A DNA stretch of 64,000 nucleotides. Source: Oikopleura dioica (lineage: Eukaryota; Chordata; Appendicularia; Copelata; Oikopleuridae). The notes under the pieces were generated by a model that was given only the letters and a program-made list of their open reading frames with translations, was not told the DNA's origin and made no database searches. Of this stretch, positions 37,701 through 49,000 are shown piece after piece. Position numbers and translations under genes: made by a program. Location of the stretch: the NCBI GenBank assembly GCA_907165135.1, contig OU015567.1, positions 2,485,001-2,549,000 of the forward strand. The letters are read 5' to 3'. Within the stretch, counting starts at the first letter, position 1; every line of letters starts with the position of its first letter.

Positions 37701-40700
37701 TATTATCGGTGAAACAGCGCGGCTTTTGCGGGAGATTTATGGAATTAAATAACGTAACTTTCTTCTTTTTTTTCTGCGTGGACAAATTTCAAAGCTACTA
37801 TGAATGCAATCATGAATGATAAACTTGAAGCATTCTTCGAGCCGAATAGAAATTGTATTAAAAATTATCCGAAACGAAATGTTATCAAATTTGAAGAAGT
37901 CGCGGTTAACCGACGTCCGTCCTTATCTCATCCAATCGAAAGCTTGTGGTTTACGCCCAATCTTTTCCAAATAAACTTCAACCCTCTTTTAGCGACAAAA
38001 TTTCCATTAGAATTTTGATCTTGATAAAATCAACTAATTACTATCTCTATTCAGTTGAATCCCAGTTTTTTCTTATCGAAAATAATTACTATCGATTCAA
38101 GTTCTTCCTTCTACCACAATTTACTCGAGGAGATACCCTTATCTACTGTTCAAAGACGTGGTCTTTCTTTCAATCAAAAATCAAGACATTCGCTGATTCT
38201 TCAAAAATTCAGCGATGGATTTTCAAAATTCTCTTGGAACTCGAAAATCCGGCTCGCTTTAGAAATCGCCTGTCTTATCATTTTATCCTTTCTGATCCGG
38301 ATTTATATATTTCGCGCGCTTTTGCAAAAAGCTCTCTCTGAGCCGCCTTGAATCCGGATTCACAAAAGTTGCATGTTCAATTATTATTCATTTATTCCAA
38401 AACCAGCAGCGCGAGTTTAGAAAAATTCAGCGCGCAAAGTTTACTGGTCTGATAAGCTACTGCTGATAAGCAGAAGCAAGCTACAAAGTATTTTTTAAAT
38501 AGTCAACAGTTTTTTAGAGCACTAACTGTTTTACAGACAGAAATTTTTGAATCGAGAAGCCGCTTGCGGCTTCGAGCGCACAAAAAAAAGCCGCGCAAAG
38601 GCGCGGCTAAATTGAACAAATACTCGAAGCCGCAAGCAGCTTCTCGTTTTTTCGGATTCATTAATTAGAGAAGGGTATATCCTTAAGAAAGAGAATCAAG
38701 GTCTTTATTTAACCGTCTTAAAAGCTTAAACCTGCAAAAAGGTTCTTTCTTTAACCCAGACTCTTAATTTTTCTGACATTTTTGTCTGAACATTTAGAAC
38801 GTCCAACTTTCCATAAGGGTATCCCATTGTGCAAAAGGGCAAAAAAGCCTCCCCCGCACTGGCCAAGAGTTAAATCAAAAACGTTCCGCCCAAATACCAG
38901 TTACAAGTCCTTTCTGTCTGAGTCTGACTCAGCGGAAAATCTTCAATCTTCGATCGAGAATTAATCTTTCAAATTTAGGTCGAGTATTATTTCTCAAATG
39001 AGTATTTGACTCGCGATGCGTACTTCCTCCGCCAGATCCGCCGCAAACGGGAGGGATATCTGTCGATGAAATTGATTACCAACTTCAAGAAGGTCCGAAA
39101 GCTCAGCAAAGATCCACGAATCACGAGCTTTTGTCTTCGAAAATCGAAACTTCTTCAGGTAAAAAAAATAATTTTGAATTCTACTGACGCTTCTCGAAAT
39201 AAGAAATTTTCCATCAAGCGCTCTGATTGGCCAGTTTTGTTATCAATAAAATATAACAGATTTTAACCTTCCTTTCTAGGTAAACGAAGAGGGCTCAAAG
39301 GTTCGCCGAATCCAGCCAATCCCCGAAGATTTGCGACTTCACACGGTAAGTCGACAGATCCTTAAATTTTACAAGTTGTTACCGGACGGCGTCAGATTTT
39401 AAGCCCAGCGTGAACTTCCTTATCTAAAGAACACGGCTTTTAGTAAATACTAACTCTCACTCTCTTCGGAGGAACAGGAATGTCAATGTTCCAAACACGG
39501 AATTGATGAGGTGACATTCCTTCCGGTGGGCTCCTCCTTAATTAAGGGGCTCTTGGGGGAGATACCTTGAAAGTTGAAATCAAATTAAACATAACAGAAA
39601 TTCTTGAGCCGTTTTGGGCCGGCCTTCTTTCTTAAAGAATTAACACTCTGATACCCTTATTATTTTGCAAGTTTTTGTTCAAATTTCAGACTCGTGAAAA
39701 ATTCGAGCCGAAGTTTCCCGCGATAGTTCCTCCCACTTATCCGATAAAATTCCAGTTTCCATTTTCCATATCTGAAATTCTTCATTTCTAGCTCACACGT
39801 TCCATCCTCGTCTCGAAAATCCCGAGTAATCTGGCAACGATCGATTCTTTGATGAATGTCTTTTTCAAATTCGGCGAAATCTCGAGCGTCCGAATTCTCC
39901 GCCCTGGAAAGGTAAAATTCAAAAATTCTGGATTAAAAAATTCTTCGATCAAAAAGATTCGAGTTCACATTTTTAAATTCAGGAAATTCCTCACGATCTG
40001 CGCGAGTTCTTCGGAAAGTCGATCGAGCACGTTTCTGGAATCTCAGCTGTCGTCGAATTCGAGACACCTGAAGGCGCCGCGATGGCCTACAATCAAGTCA
40101 GCTTGGGCAGCGCGGAGAATTTCAGAGATTCTGAAATCTTCAAGACGATTAATGTTGTGCTTCTTGGCGTGGATGGCTTCTCGTCTGAAGATGATTCTGG
40201 TTGTGGAGAGAGTTCTGGGGCATCGGGGGATGAATGCGTCAGGTGAGAAAATAATAGTGTTGAAAGAAGGCCCTTTCTTTACCCTGTTTTAGTTCTTATG
40301 TCAAATCTGGCCCTTCCAACGTCCAAATCCCCGACATCTTCGACTGCGACCTGGACGACGACTACGAAGCGTACATGAATCAAATCCGCCAAGAACGACA
40401 ATCCGAAGCCAAGACCGCCGTCCCATCCGTCATCGCTTCGCTGATGGACGAATACGGCGCCTGCTCGTTGGAGACGCAATCGCGAAGCCGGACAAACTCG
40501 GTTTCTGCATCGAGCAAGGCAATTGGAAGTGGTAATCGACGAGCAAACTCGTCCACCCTTTGGTCGAGCGGAACGACTTGGAATTCGACGGAAGAGAAGC
40601 AGCTGAAATCGGTGTTGAACAACTCGGCTCTCAGTGCTTTTGGACAAATGAAGCTCGAATCTGATGATGGTTTTAATTTGAAAAAATATTCAAAAAAAAA

Positions 40701-40749
40701 TCTAAAATTCCAAAAAAATGATTTCACTTTCCATGATTTTGGAAAGTGA
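34763..40749 (+). CDS. LARP6: La-related protein 6 (LARP6-like), 7 exons
   Basis: RNA-binding translational regulator; vertebrate LARP6 binds collagen mRNA stem-loops. Exons: 34763-34870, 35242-35502, 38979-39158, 39280-39345, 39792-39911, 39983-40242, 40293-40749 (phases agree, 483 aa). The N-terminus is Gln/Ala-rich (ILLQQQQLLLQ). The La motif is plain: VEYYFSNEYLTRDAYFL, then GYLSMKLITNFKKVRKLSKD and VRRIQPIP. The RRM follows with VFFKFGEISSVRILRPGKEI and AVVEFETPEGA. The C-terminus is Ser-rich with an acidic linker. An AG acceptor four bases before the ATG fits trans-splicing or a 5'-UTR intron. The 3.5-kb second intron holds two nested genes, a Tc1-type MITE and a hairpin element. Confidence 0.9.
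35104..35197. repeat. GCCGC hairpin element, family A, in LARP6 intron 1
   Basis: AGAGAAGCCGCTTGCGGCTT and the complementary right arm, with an inner GCGCAAAGCGCGGC stem. Confidence 0.75.
36249..36646. mobile_element. 398-bp Tc1/mariner-type MITE in LARP6 intron 2
   Basis: Ends CAGTRAAAACCCAAAA and complement, flanked by TA on each side. Internal copies of GCGGCCAAATTTTGGGTT repeat the terminal motif. CAGT ends with TA duplication are typical of Tc1/mariner elements (family knowledge). No transposase. Confidence 0.7.
37091..37363 (-). CDS. 90-aa basic Ser/Thr-rich protein nested in LARP6 intron 2
   Basis: ATG at 37363, about 30 bases after an AG acceptor (TTCCTCAG); single exon to TGA at 37091. 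The composition is protein-like: Ser/Thr/Arg-rich, with VSGPVPPYRSHEIDSDS in the middle and a Lys/Arg-rich tail (FRNRQKKG). No signal, no TM, no family. Antisense to LARP6. The support is only frame length, start context and composition. Confidence 0.33.
   Translation of the reverse strand: MMSMPVSRNVITNDQLTVTTTRSVSGPVPPYRSHEIDSDSTAKINTELEQTQKTRSSCLKPKYNRAGNRKTTETKRKLPEGLFRNRQKKG
37800..38351 (+). CDS. 144-aa single-TM protein nested in LARP6 intron 2
   Basis: Exon 1 37800-37937 starts with ATG; exon 2 38055-38351 follows a good acceptor (TCTATTCAG) and ends in TGA. Phases agree only if the 117-bp intron starts with GA (CCAATC|GAAAGC), like the other GA-AG introns here. The protein has a basic soluble N-terminal part, a Ser-rich middle and one strong C-terminal hydrophobic segment (LALEIACLIILSFLIRIYIF) followed by about 12 residues. 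No family recognised. Same strand as LARP6, so it could in principle be an alternative exon set, but frames and stop argue for its own gene. Confidence 0.45.
38551..38647. repeat. GCCGC hairpin element, family A, in LARP6 intron 2
   Basis: ATCGAGAAGCCGCTTGCGGC and a near-perfect right arm (one mismatch, GCAGCTT), with an inner GCGCAAAGGCGCGGC stem. Confidence 0.75.
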
Positions 40750-42007
40750 AAGATGACGAAAAAAGCCCCCCTTTCTTCGCCCAGACCGCTAACTAATGAG
40801 TTTAGTCTTCGCCGAGAGCAACCTGATCGCGCCGGCGCTCGATTTTGACCGCAACTTGCGACCGGCCAATCTTCCCAATTTCAACCAGAATGGCGCCAAA
40901 TGCTGGGCTGATGCTGTTAGAAAGTGAACGACTCTGCTGATCCAAAATTTGACTGATCCAACTTTGTGTAAGATTTCGACCAATCAGAGCGTAGATCAGC
41001 AGCATTCGTTATCTGGCGACCGAAATGTAGAAATTTTTTTTATTTAAACCTTTTTTTCTTCAGATAGCGAAATTTCTAAAAATCCGCTTTTCTGCTTTGG
41101 CGTCGCTTCAAAAATCCACAACCAAAAATGCAAAAAAATGTAAAAACTCTTCTCCGTGGCTTCTCCTGTACGAAAAAAACGAACGCTCATGTTAAATGTA
41201 AAAACGAAAAAAGCGAAGCTCGCGAATTGTAAAATTAAATCACAAAAACGAAATTCACGCAATTATTTTTCACATAAGGTCTCTCGCTGAATTAACACTT
41301 GTTTTATAAATATCACGTTACACGCGCCGCAATTTTGAACATAATGAATATAAAATCATGCCGAACTTTGAAATTGATTTACAGTTTTTTTCTTTTACGA
41401 CTGAATTTCGCCGTAAAAAGCTTGTTTTTCGAAATAAAAAGCTCTGAAGGTCTTTAAAATTTATTTTTTATTAAGGGTGTCAATGAGTTATTTGTCAATT
41501 TCGTCATTTTGATCGTTTTCGACAAAAAATTAAGGGTCTTTCTTTGTTAAATTTTCAGAAAAGCCTTTTTTCAAAATCGATATCGATTAGATACCCTTAA
41601 TTTAAAACCAAATTCAGCTTTTTTTTTCTAAAAAACTGTAAAATCAAAATTTCATTGTTTAAAATCTAAGAAAATCATTTTTTTGTATAAATCGATGCAT
41701 ATCACCAATATCAGGATATATAAAATCATAACTTTCTGTTATCTATCTTTCTGTAAATTCTTTTATAAAACATAAATGTTTTGTCGCCCCTTTCTTTTCG
41801 CACCGACTCACGCCAGATGATCTCGAAGACGGACGAAACTCGACTCAGAAACATCTGACGAAGAATATGAATATAAAAAAAATCACACAAACAAAGGTTC
41901 TCACTAAAAATCACTCTTGAATAGGTGCTTTTTCTGCTGTTTCTGCTCGACAAATTTGTTAGCAAGTAGAAAAATATAATGATTGAGTTCTTTATCATAA
42001 TAATAAC
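40750..42007. other. Intergenic, no gene seen
   Basis: AT-rich spacer. One exact copy of the 13-mer TTAAGGGTGTCAA at 41471-41483. A minus-strand exon abuts at 42008. Confidence 0.4.
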
Positions 42008-42069
42008 CTCGATTCTCTGATTCGCATCAACAGTTTTTTGAGCAGGTTTTCTGCTAGGTCGCAAGTGTC
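42008..42069 (-). CDS. Isolated candidate exon, unrecognised
   Basis: Between a good acceptor (TTATTTTCACAG) and a donor (TCGAG|GTTATT) lie 62 bases encoding DTCDLAENLLKKLLMRIRES, with high helical propensity. Downstream (lower coordinates) an acceptor GAGCAG continues the frame into an Arg/Ser-rich piece. No start exon was found; upstream lies a hairpin element. Listed as a likely fragment of a real minus-strand gene. Confidence 0.25.
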
Positions 42070-42164
42070 CTGTGAAAATAACTCAGTAATAAGTCAACTT
42101 CTTTTTAGACCATGACTTAGTTTTTTACACAGGCTATCGCGTCCTGGGCTCGGAAACCTTTGTA

Positions 42165-42365
42165 GAAAACCTTGATCAGGGTCTGAAAGACCTTAAATGG
42201 AAAGCCGCGTAGCGGCTTTTTTTAAAACGAAGCCGCAAAGCGGCTTCGCTAGAGTTCAATGATAGCTTCAAATGTTTTTTAGGCGAAGCCGCCTTGCGGC
42301 TTCGTTTTTAAAAAGCCGCTACGCGGCTTTCCATTTAAGGTCTTTCAGATCCTGACTCAGGTTAT
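42165..42365. repeat. GCCGC hairpin element, family B
   Basis: Arms with ACCTTAAATGGAAAGCCGCG and complement, three nested GCCGC stems, CCTGACTCAGG near the right end. Paired with the element at 32062-32257. Confidence 0.7.
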
Positions 42366-43217
42366 CTTATCAGGTTTGCCGTTTAACGATGTTAAACGAG
42401 ATAATTACAGTCAACTAATAGCACCCGGTTTTAAGGCTTATCAATAATTTCTTCCAGCGAAAAATGAATGTACATTCTTCGCCCTGCTAAGTCCTCAAGA
42501 TCCGTCGATAGTGCTTATCCACCACGGTTTATATTGGCAATAAGCGCTGAAGATCTTTCTTTCAAGGCGGGTTTTATTGCCAAAACCGAGGTAGAATTAT
42601 TTTTGGGGAAAATTATTTTCATCCGCAATTAAGCTTTTTTGCGCAGTTTTCAAATGAACACGTATGATACCAAAACAAACGCCCGGGCACGGTTAAAATT
42701 AATGCTTTGCAGACGTGGATTTTTTCAGGCTCTAAATTGGGAGTAAACGAACTGATCAGATTTCCAAAATAAAATAAGAAGGGTGGAGGGAAGGGTTTGT
42801 TTTCAAAAGCACGGGAGGGACGGAATTTTTTATTGCTTTGAAATCTCACGTGGGAGCGATCCAAAAATGATTTTCTAGCGTTTTAAGGGCGCTGAAAGTG
42901 TTGACTCAATCTTCAGGCTTTGAGGTATTTTCTAGAGATGAGTCTTCTTCTGCAAATTGAGAATAAAGTGACGGGCTGTTGAATTCTCCTGGATCCAAAT
43001 GAATTCCAATTTTGCTCCTCACTGACCCAGTTCACCGCAAAAATCAGCAAATATGAAAAAAGACTTCTATAAAATATTATTGAAAGGGTTTTCTAACGAA
43101 CAACCGCGAACAAAAATGATTAGATAAAGAGCTTTGAGACTCTACTATCAAGCTTCAAGCAATTATTATTAATTGTCAGTGTTGACCTCTCATAATGATT
43201 TGATTCGTAATTTATTT

Positions 43218-43258
43218 GGGATACGCGTTTCGGCGACTATTGTGCCTTCATCAGTCCC
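43218..43258 (-). ncRNA. Hammerhead ribozyme, left PLE terminus
   Basis: On the minus strand: GGGA-CUGAUGA-(A)-GGC...GCC-GAAA-CGCGU-A-UCCC. Conserved CUGAUGA and GAAA boxes, stem I GGGA/UCCC, a short stem II, and a minimal loopless stem III (ACG/CGU). Cleavage is expected after the A of CGUA. The loop differs by one base from the right copy. Such minimal type I hammerheads are known in PLEs. Confidence 0.82.
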
Positions 43259-43467
43259 TAGTACAGATATAAATTTCACAGCTCAGAAAAAAGAAAGAAT
43301 ACTCTCACCTAGAGTTGGACAATTTCGAATGAGATAGAAAGTTGAAAACAAAAGATGAAAACTCGCTTTCGCGGCAGATGTAATGGAGCGCCAGAGAAAA
43401 CGAGTTTCAAACGAGCTTTGAAACGAGCTTTTTTGACCAATTAATTGGGGAAGGCCGAGCACTTTAT

Positions 43468-44460
43468 GTGGCTAGGTACGTCGATGATTGTGTCTTTTGT
43501 GTCAAAAAATCTGAAACAGACTTTATTTTGTGTGAGGCAAATAAGCTTCATCCAAATATAAAATTTACTCAAGAACTGATGGTGGATGGGAAATTGTCTT
43601 TTTTAGATACCGAATTCCGAAAGCACGGCGGCGGAATTGAAATGTTTCATTTTGAGAAAAGTTCGAGTAAAGATTTTTTGCCGAATTTTCGAACAAATGT
43701 TGCCCCGAAATCCCAGAAAATAAGTCTTTTGGTCGGTCATCTTCACAGAGTCAGAAATGCCTCATCTTGTGAAGAAGCAGTCCAAATCGGATTTCGAAAC
43801 GCAAGGAGGAAATTCATTCTAAATGGATATCCACCAAGTCTCATTGAAGAAAAGATAAAACTCCTTGAAAAGCCAAAACCTGAAATTAAATCTGAGGATG
43901 AAATTTGTCATAACTTTCGAGCGGTTTTCACTGGTGCGAGGTGCGACAGTATTGGCCGCAGAATGCGTGCTATTCTCAAGAAAGTAACTCCAAAATTCTT
44001 TCTTAGACTCTGCTGGAAAACAGTGAGAATAGAACAATGTCTGCATCCAACCTGGAAGCGTCCAGTCCCGATTGAGCAAAAGAGTGGGGTTGTTTACCAC
44101 TATAAATGCCCTTGTGGCAAAAATGATTATCAGGGGGAAACAAAGAGGCAGCTCGGAACAAGAATCCAGGAGCATTTCGAACCCAGATACCGTAGCCCTA
44201 TGTTCTTCCACACTTTGAGGTGTCCAAAATTCAGGGAACTCTTTGACAAATATTTAAGTGAGCCAGACACTCCTAAATACAAACCTACGACTTCTAGAGC
44301 TAAAATTAAAACAAATTTCTGCTTCAAACACAAACTCGTTTCTGTTATCTCCAATCAACCGTACTACAAAGACCGTACTCTATGTGAAGCGTTTTCAATC
44401 AAATTAAAAGATCCAAGCTTAAATAAGCAGATCAAGTTCGCTGAAGTTAAATTTCTGTAA
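43468..44460 (+). pseudogene. 5'-truncated PLE protein: RT C-terminal part + GIY-YIG endonuclease
   Basis: The open frame runs in from the left terminal repeat without an ATG (first possible start GTG 43468) and begins just before the RT catalytic YVDD box (ARYVDDCVF). The thumb region follows (LSFLDTEFR, HLHRVRNASS). The C-terminal endonuclease is recognised from GVVYHYKCPCG, YQGETKRQLGTRIQEH and downstream His/Cys residues, the PLE version of GIY-YIG. About 330 codons are intact to TAA; the fingers and palm N-terminus are absent, so it cannot be an active reverse transcriptase. No frameshifts, so the truncation is recent. Confidence 0.85.
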
Positions 44461-44620
44461 TGGAGCATTTGAAACTCGCTTTCTCTGGCGCTCCATTACA
44501 TCTGCCGCGAAAGCGAGTTTTCATCTTTTGTTTTCAACTTTCTATCTCATTCGAAATTGTCCAACTCTAGGTGAGAGTATTCTTTCTTTTTTCTGAGCTG
44601 TGAAATTTATATCTGTACTA

Positions 44621-44661
44621 GGGACTGATGAAGGCACCATAGTCGCCGAAACGCGTATCCC
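44621..44661 (+). ncRNA. Hammerhead ribozyme, right PLE terminus
   Basis: GGGA-CUGAUGA-(A)-GGC...GCC-GAAA-CGCGU-A-UCCC, the mirror copy of the one at 43218-43258. With both present, transcripts of either strand across the element would carry one hammerhead near their end. Confidence 0.85.
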
Positions 44662-44837
44662 AAATAAATTACGAATCAAATCATAATTATTATTAAATGC
44701 AGCCTGCATAGATTGCTTCAGGTGAACAGTGATAAGCGGCTATTTAGCTATAAGAACGAGGCTTTTTCAGATTAATTTTCTTCGAGCCAAAATTTTCGCG
44801 ACCGGACATTCAGAGCCTTTGCCGGTTGGTTCTCCAA

Positions 44838-44908
44838 GCAACGTTGGTTCAGTGGTAGAATTCTCGCCTGCCACGCGGGAGGCCCGGGTTCGATTCCCGG
44901 ACGTTGCA
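44838..44908 (+). tRNA. tRNA-Gly (GCC)
   Basis: 71-nt cloverleaf: acceptor GCAACGT/ACGTTGC with discriminator A, D-arm GGTTCAGTGGTAGAA (box A), anticodon loop CTGCCAC (anticodon GCC), T-arm CCGGGTTCGATTCCCGG (box B). A TTTT Pol III terminator lies just downstream. Confidence 0.97.
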
Positions 44909-45083
44909 AGTTTTGAGCTTTTTTCGAACCTTTTTGAACCAACTTATTTTGCGACTTTTATCGCGCATCAAATCGTTCTTACTGATATCAAGTCTATTGC
45001 ATCCCTTTATAGAACCAGGAAACTTTCCTGAGGAAAGATGATTAAATTAATTGGTTCAAAATGGTTCGAAAAATTTCAAAACT

Positions 45084-45154
45084 TGCAACGTCCGGGAATC
45101 GAACCCGGGCCTCCCGCGTGGCAGGCGAGAATTCTACCACTGAACCAACGTTGC
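45084..45154 (-). tRNA. tRNA-Gly (GCC)
   Basis: Identical over 71 nt to the copy at 44838-44908, opposite strand. The 3' trailer has TTTT followed by TTTTT. Confidence 0.97.
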
Positions 45155-46024
45155 TTGTAGATTAAACCTGAATGAAACCATTAATAATTATGAACCAATG
45201 GAACCATGGCTGCTTGAAAGCTGAATCTTACTGTTCAAATTGACACCAGCCAAAAAGAAACGTTGCATTAAAAACAGCTGGCGTTTATCAGCCAAAGTCT
45301 CTAAGGCTGAGGATTTAATTTTTGATTCAGCGAAATGTGCGAAAATGGAACAAAATCGCTTCAAATCTGCGTTTAGCTGAAGTGGCCGTCGATGGCTTCG
45401 GCTGAACGTGGCCGAGATTAGCCAAGTGGCATTTTCATTGGAAAACCGACGATGTCTATTTTTGTTGTTTTTGCATTTCTCGTGAATATGGCAATTTTAT
45501 CTACAAGCGCGTATACTCAAAAAGCCAAGTAAGGAGCATCTCAGATGCTGCATCTGAATTCTGGCAATTTATGGCCTCAAATTTAAACAGCTTGATCGCA
45601 ATAAAAATTTCATTTCGAATTTGTTCCTTCTTCTTTCCGCGGAACAAATAAGCTTATCTCTTTTCCTCTCAGAGCGAAACTCAGTGAATCGAAATTTTTC
45701 GCACTTTAAAATTTCAAATTTCAAAAATCATGGAAGAGAGAAAACAAGAAGAAAAAGACGGTAAAAATACATTTTCTAATCAGAAAAAATGATACGGTAA
45801 ACACCCGCTGCTTTGCATATTTCGTAACTGTTATCTTTTGGTTGATAAAATGTTGTTATCGGTTTTCTCCGTCAGAAATTCCCCGCTTAGCTGTACCAAA
45901 AGCCGATAGCGATCGAGAATACTTGCTATACTTTCTTTTTAAACAGCAGTTCTGCTTTTTATCTTGCGGCTTTTCCCATCAGTCTTTTGTCACTAGAACG
46001 TGGTTTTTTCTATTTGAGACAAAG
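45155..46024. other. Intergenic, no gene seen
   Basis: Spacer between the second tRNA-Gly gene and the hAT-like element. A short ATG frame at 45730 ending at a GTAAAA donor could be a first exon, but no partner exon was found. Confidence 0.4.
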
Positions 46025-46032
46025 CTCTAGAA

Positions 46033-49000
46033 TAGGGTCAGGCATTTTCACGTGATCACCGCTGTACACGCTAAATTTTTTTTGGGTAGTAGCCTGGGGG
46101 GTACTGATCACAAAAAACATAGCGGCCCTCGCTTAACCCAAAAACACCTTAACAATTTTAACCCGTTTTCTGTTTTACTCGTTTTTGGCCATTTTAAAGG
46201 AAAAAAAGTATTTTAACTCGATTTTATACGTACAAAACAAACAAATAATTATTTTGATAAGTTTAAATTAATCTTATAATGGAAACTAAATAATTGAACT
46301 GGGGTTGCCACGGGAGAAAATCGAGTTTAATCGATGAAAGACACCATAATTAAGCAAAAAACAAGAAAAATTAGAATTTTTATAACAATGGGAGTGGGTG
46401 GGGTTGGGGACATAACTAAGATTGATCAAGTCAGTGTTCCAAGCCTTTGTCAAGCCCCTTAAATTAAAAAATCAAGGGACGGGGCTGAGACGGCCCGAAG
46501 GGCCGTCAAGCCCCTTAAATTAAAAAATCAAGGGACGGGGCTGAGACGGCCCGAAGGGCCGTCAAGCCCCTTAAATTAAAAAATCAAGGGACGGGGCTGA
46601 GACGGCCCGAAGGGCCGTCAAGCCCCTTAAATTAAAAAATCAAGGGACGGGGCTGAGACGGCCCGAAGGGCCGTCAAGCCCCTTAAATTAAAAAATCAAG
46701 GGACGGGGCTGAGACGGCCCGAAGGGCCGTCAAGCCCCTTAAATTAAAAATCAAGGGACGGGGCTGAGACGGCCCGAAGGGCCGTCAAGCCCCTTAAATT
46801 AAAAATCAAGGGACGGGGCTGAGACGGCCCGAAGGGCCGTCAAGCCCCTTAAATTAAAAAATCAAGGGACGGGGCTGAGACGGCCCGAAGGGCCGTCAAG
46901 CCCCTTAAATTAAAAAATCAAGGGACGGGGCTGAGACGGCCCGAAGGGCCGTCAAGCCCCTTAAATTAAAAAATCAAGGGACGGGGCTGAGACGGCCCGA
47001 AGGGCCGTCAAGCCCCTTAAATTAAAAAATCAAGGGACGGGGCTGAGACGGCCCGAAGGGCCGTCAAGCCCCTTAAATTAAAAAATCAAGGGACGGGGCT
47101 GAGACGGCCCGAAGGGCCGTCAAGCCCCTTAAATTAAAAAATCAAGGGACGGGGCTGAGACGGCCCGAAGGGCCGTCAAGCCCCTTAAATTAAAAAATCA
47201 AGGGACGGGGCTGAGACGGCCCGAAGGGCCGTCAAGCCCCTTAAATTAAAAAATCAAGGGACGGGGCTGAGACGGCCCGAAGGGCCGTCAAGCCCCTTAA
47301 ATTAAAAAATCAAGGGACGGGGCTGAGACGGCCCGAAGGGCCGTCAAGCCCCTTAAATTAAAAAATCAAGGGACGGGGCTGAGACGGCCCGAAGGGCCGT
47401 CAAGCCCCTTAAATTAAAAAATCAAGGGACGGGGCTGAGACGGCCCGAAGGGCCGTCAAGCCCCTTAAATTAAAAAATCAAGGGACGGGGCTGAGACGGC
47501 CCGAAGGGCCGTCAAGCCCCTTAAATTAAAAAATCAAGGGACGGGGCTGAGACGGCCCGAAGGGCCGTCAAGCCCCTTAAATTAAAAAATCAAGGGACGG
47601 GGCTGAGACGGCCCGAAGGGCCGTCAAGCCCCTTAAATTAAAAAATCAAACGGGGCTGAGACGGCCCGAAGGGGTCAAGCCCCTTAAATTAAAAATCAAG
47701 GGACGGGGCTGAGACGGCCCGAAGGGCCGTCAAGCCCCTTAAATTAAAAAATCAAGGGACGGGGCTGAGACGGCCCGAAGGGCCGTCAAGCCCCTTAAAT
47801 TAAAAAATCAAGGGACGGGGCTGAGACGGCCCGAAGGGCCGTCAAGCCCTTTAAATTAAAAAATCAAGGGACGGGGCTGAGACGGCCCGAAGGGCCGTCA
47901 AGCCCCTTAAATTAAAAAATCAAGGGACGGGGCTGAGACGGCCCGAAGGGCCGTCAAGCCCCATAAATTAAAAAATCAAGGGACGGGGCTGAGACGGCCC
48001 GAAGGGCCGTCAAGCCCCTTAAATTAAAAAATCAAGGGACGGGGCTGAGACGGCCCGAAGGGCCGTCAAGCCCCTTAAATTAAAAATCAAGGGACGGGGC
48101 TGAGACGGCCCGAAGGGCCGTCAAGCCCCTTAAATTAAAATCAAGGGACGGGGCTGAGACGGCCCGAAGGGCCGTCAAGCCCCTTAAATTAAAAAATCAA
48201 GGGACGGGGCTGAGACGGCCCGAAGGGCCGTCAAGCCCCTTAAATTAAAAAATCAAGGGACGGGGCTGAGACGGCCCGAAGGGCCGTCAAGCCCCATAAA
48301 TTAAAAAAATCAAGGGACGGGGCTGAGACGGCCCGAAGGGCCGTCAAGCCCCTTAAATTAAAAAATCAAGGGACGGGGCTGAGACGGCCCGAAAGACCGT
48401 CAAGCCCCTTAAATTAAAAAATCAAGGGACGGGGCTGAGACGGCCCGAAGGGCCGTCAAGCCCCTTAAATTAAAAAATCAAGGGACGGGGCTGAGACGGC
48501 CCGAAGGGCCGTCAAGCCCCTTAAATTAAAAAATCAAGGGACGGGGCTGAGACGGCCCGAAGGGCCGTCAAGCCCCTTAAATTAAAAAATCAAGGGACGG
48601 GGCTGAGACGGCCCGAAGGGCCGTCAAGCCCATTAAATTAAAAAATCAAGGGACGGGGCTGAGACGGCCCGAAGGGCCGTCAAGCCCCTTAAATTAAAAA
48701 ATCAAGGGACGGGGCTGAGACGGCCCGAATTTTAGATTAAAATTACAATTTTTTTTATGAAAAATCGGAGTTCACTAAAAAGGGTTAAATTTAAACCTTC
48801 GACTATGGGTTAAAAAGATATTTTTATAGAATAATTTTCAATTTGACACGTTTAAAAACAATTTAAACACCAAAAATATTCTTATTTCAATGAAAAATTG
48901 CAATTTCCGAAAATGGGTTCAAATATATAGTACGTTTTTGGGTTAAGCGAGGGCCGCTATGTTTTTTGTGATCAGTACCCCCCAGGCTATCACCCAAAAA

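Larger units (their letters stand above)
43194..44690. mobile_element. Truncated Penelope-like element with ~220-bp inverted terminal repeats
   Basis: The left arm (43194-43415) and right arm (44465-44690) are near-identical inverted copies, and each holds a hammerhead ribozyme core. Between them is the 3' half of a PLE reading frame (reverse transcriptase end plus GIY-YIG endonuclease). The left arm is joined straight to the middle of the RT, so about half of the ORF is missing. Inverted, ribozyme-bearing pseudo-LTRs and 5' truncation are known for PLEs. No clear target duplication was found. Confidence 0.85.

Noticed and set aside
40789-41005. Overlapping minus-strand frames after LARP6
   Set aside because: Two frames of similar length over the same DNA, neither with splice signals or a plausible family.
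46449-48730. Possible CRISPR array
   Set aside because: The whole 56-bp unit repeats; there are no variable spacers, no cas genes, and the setting is a eukaryotic transposon.
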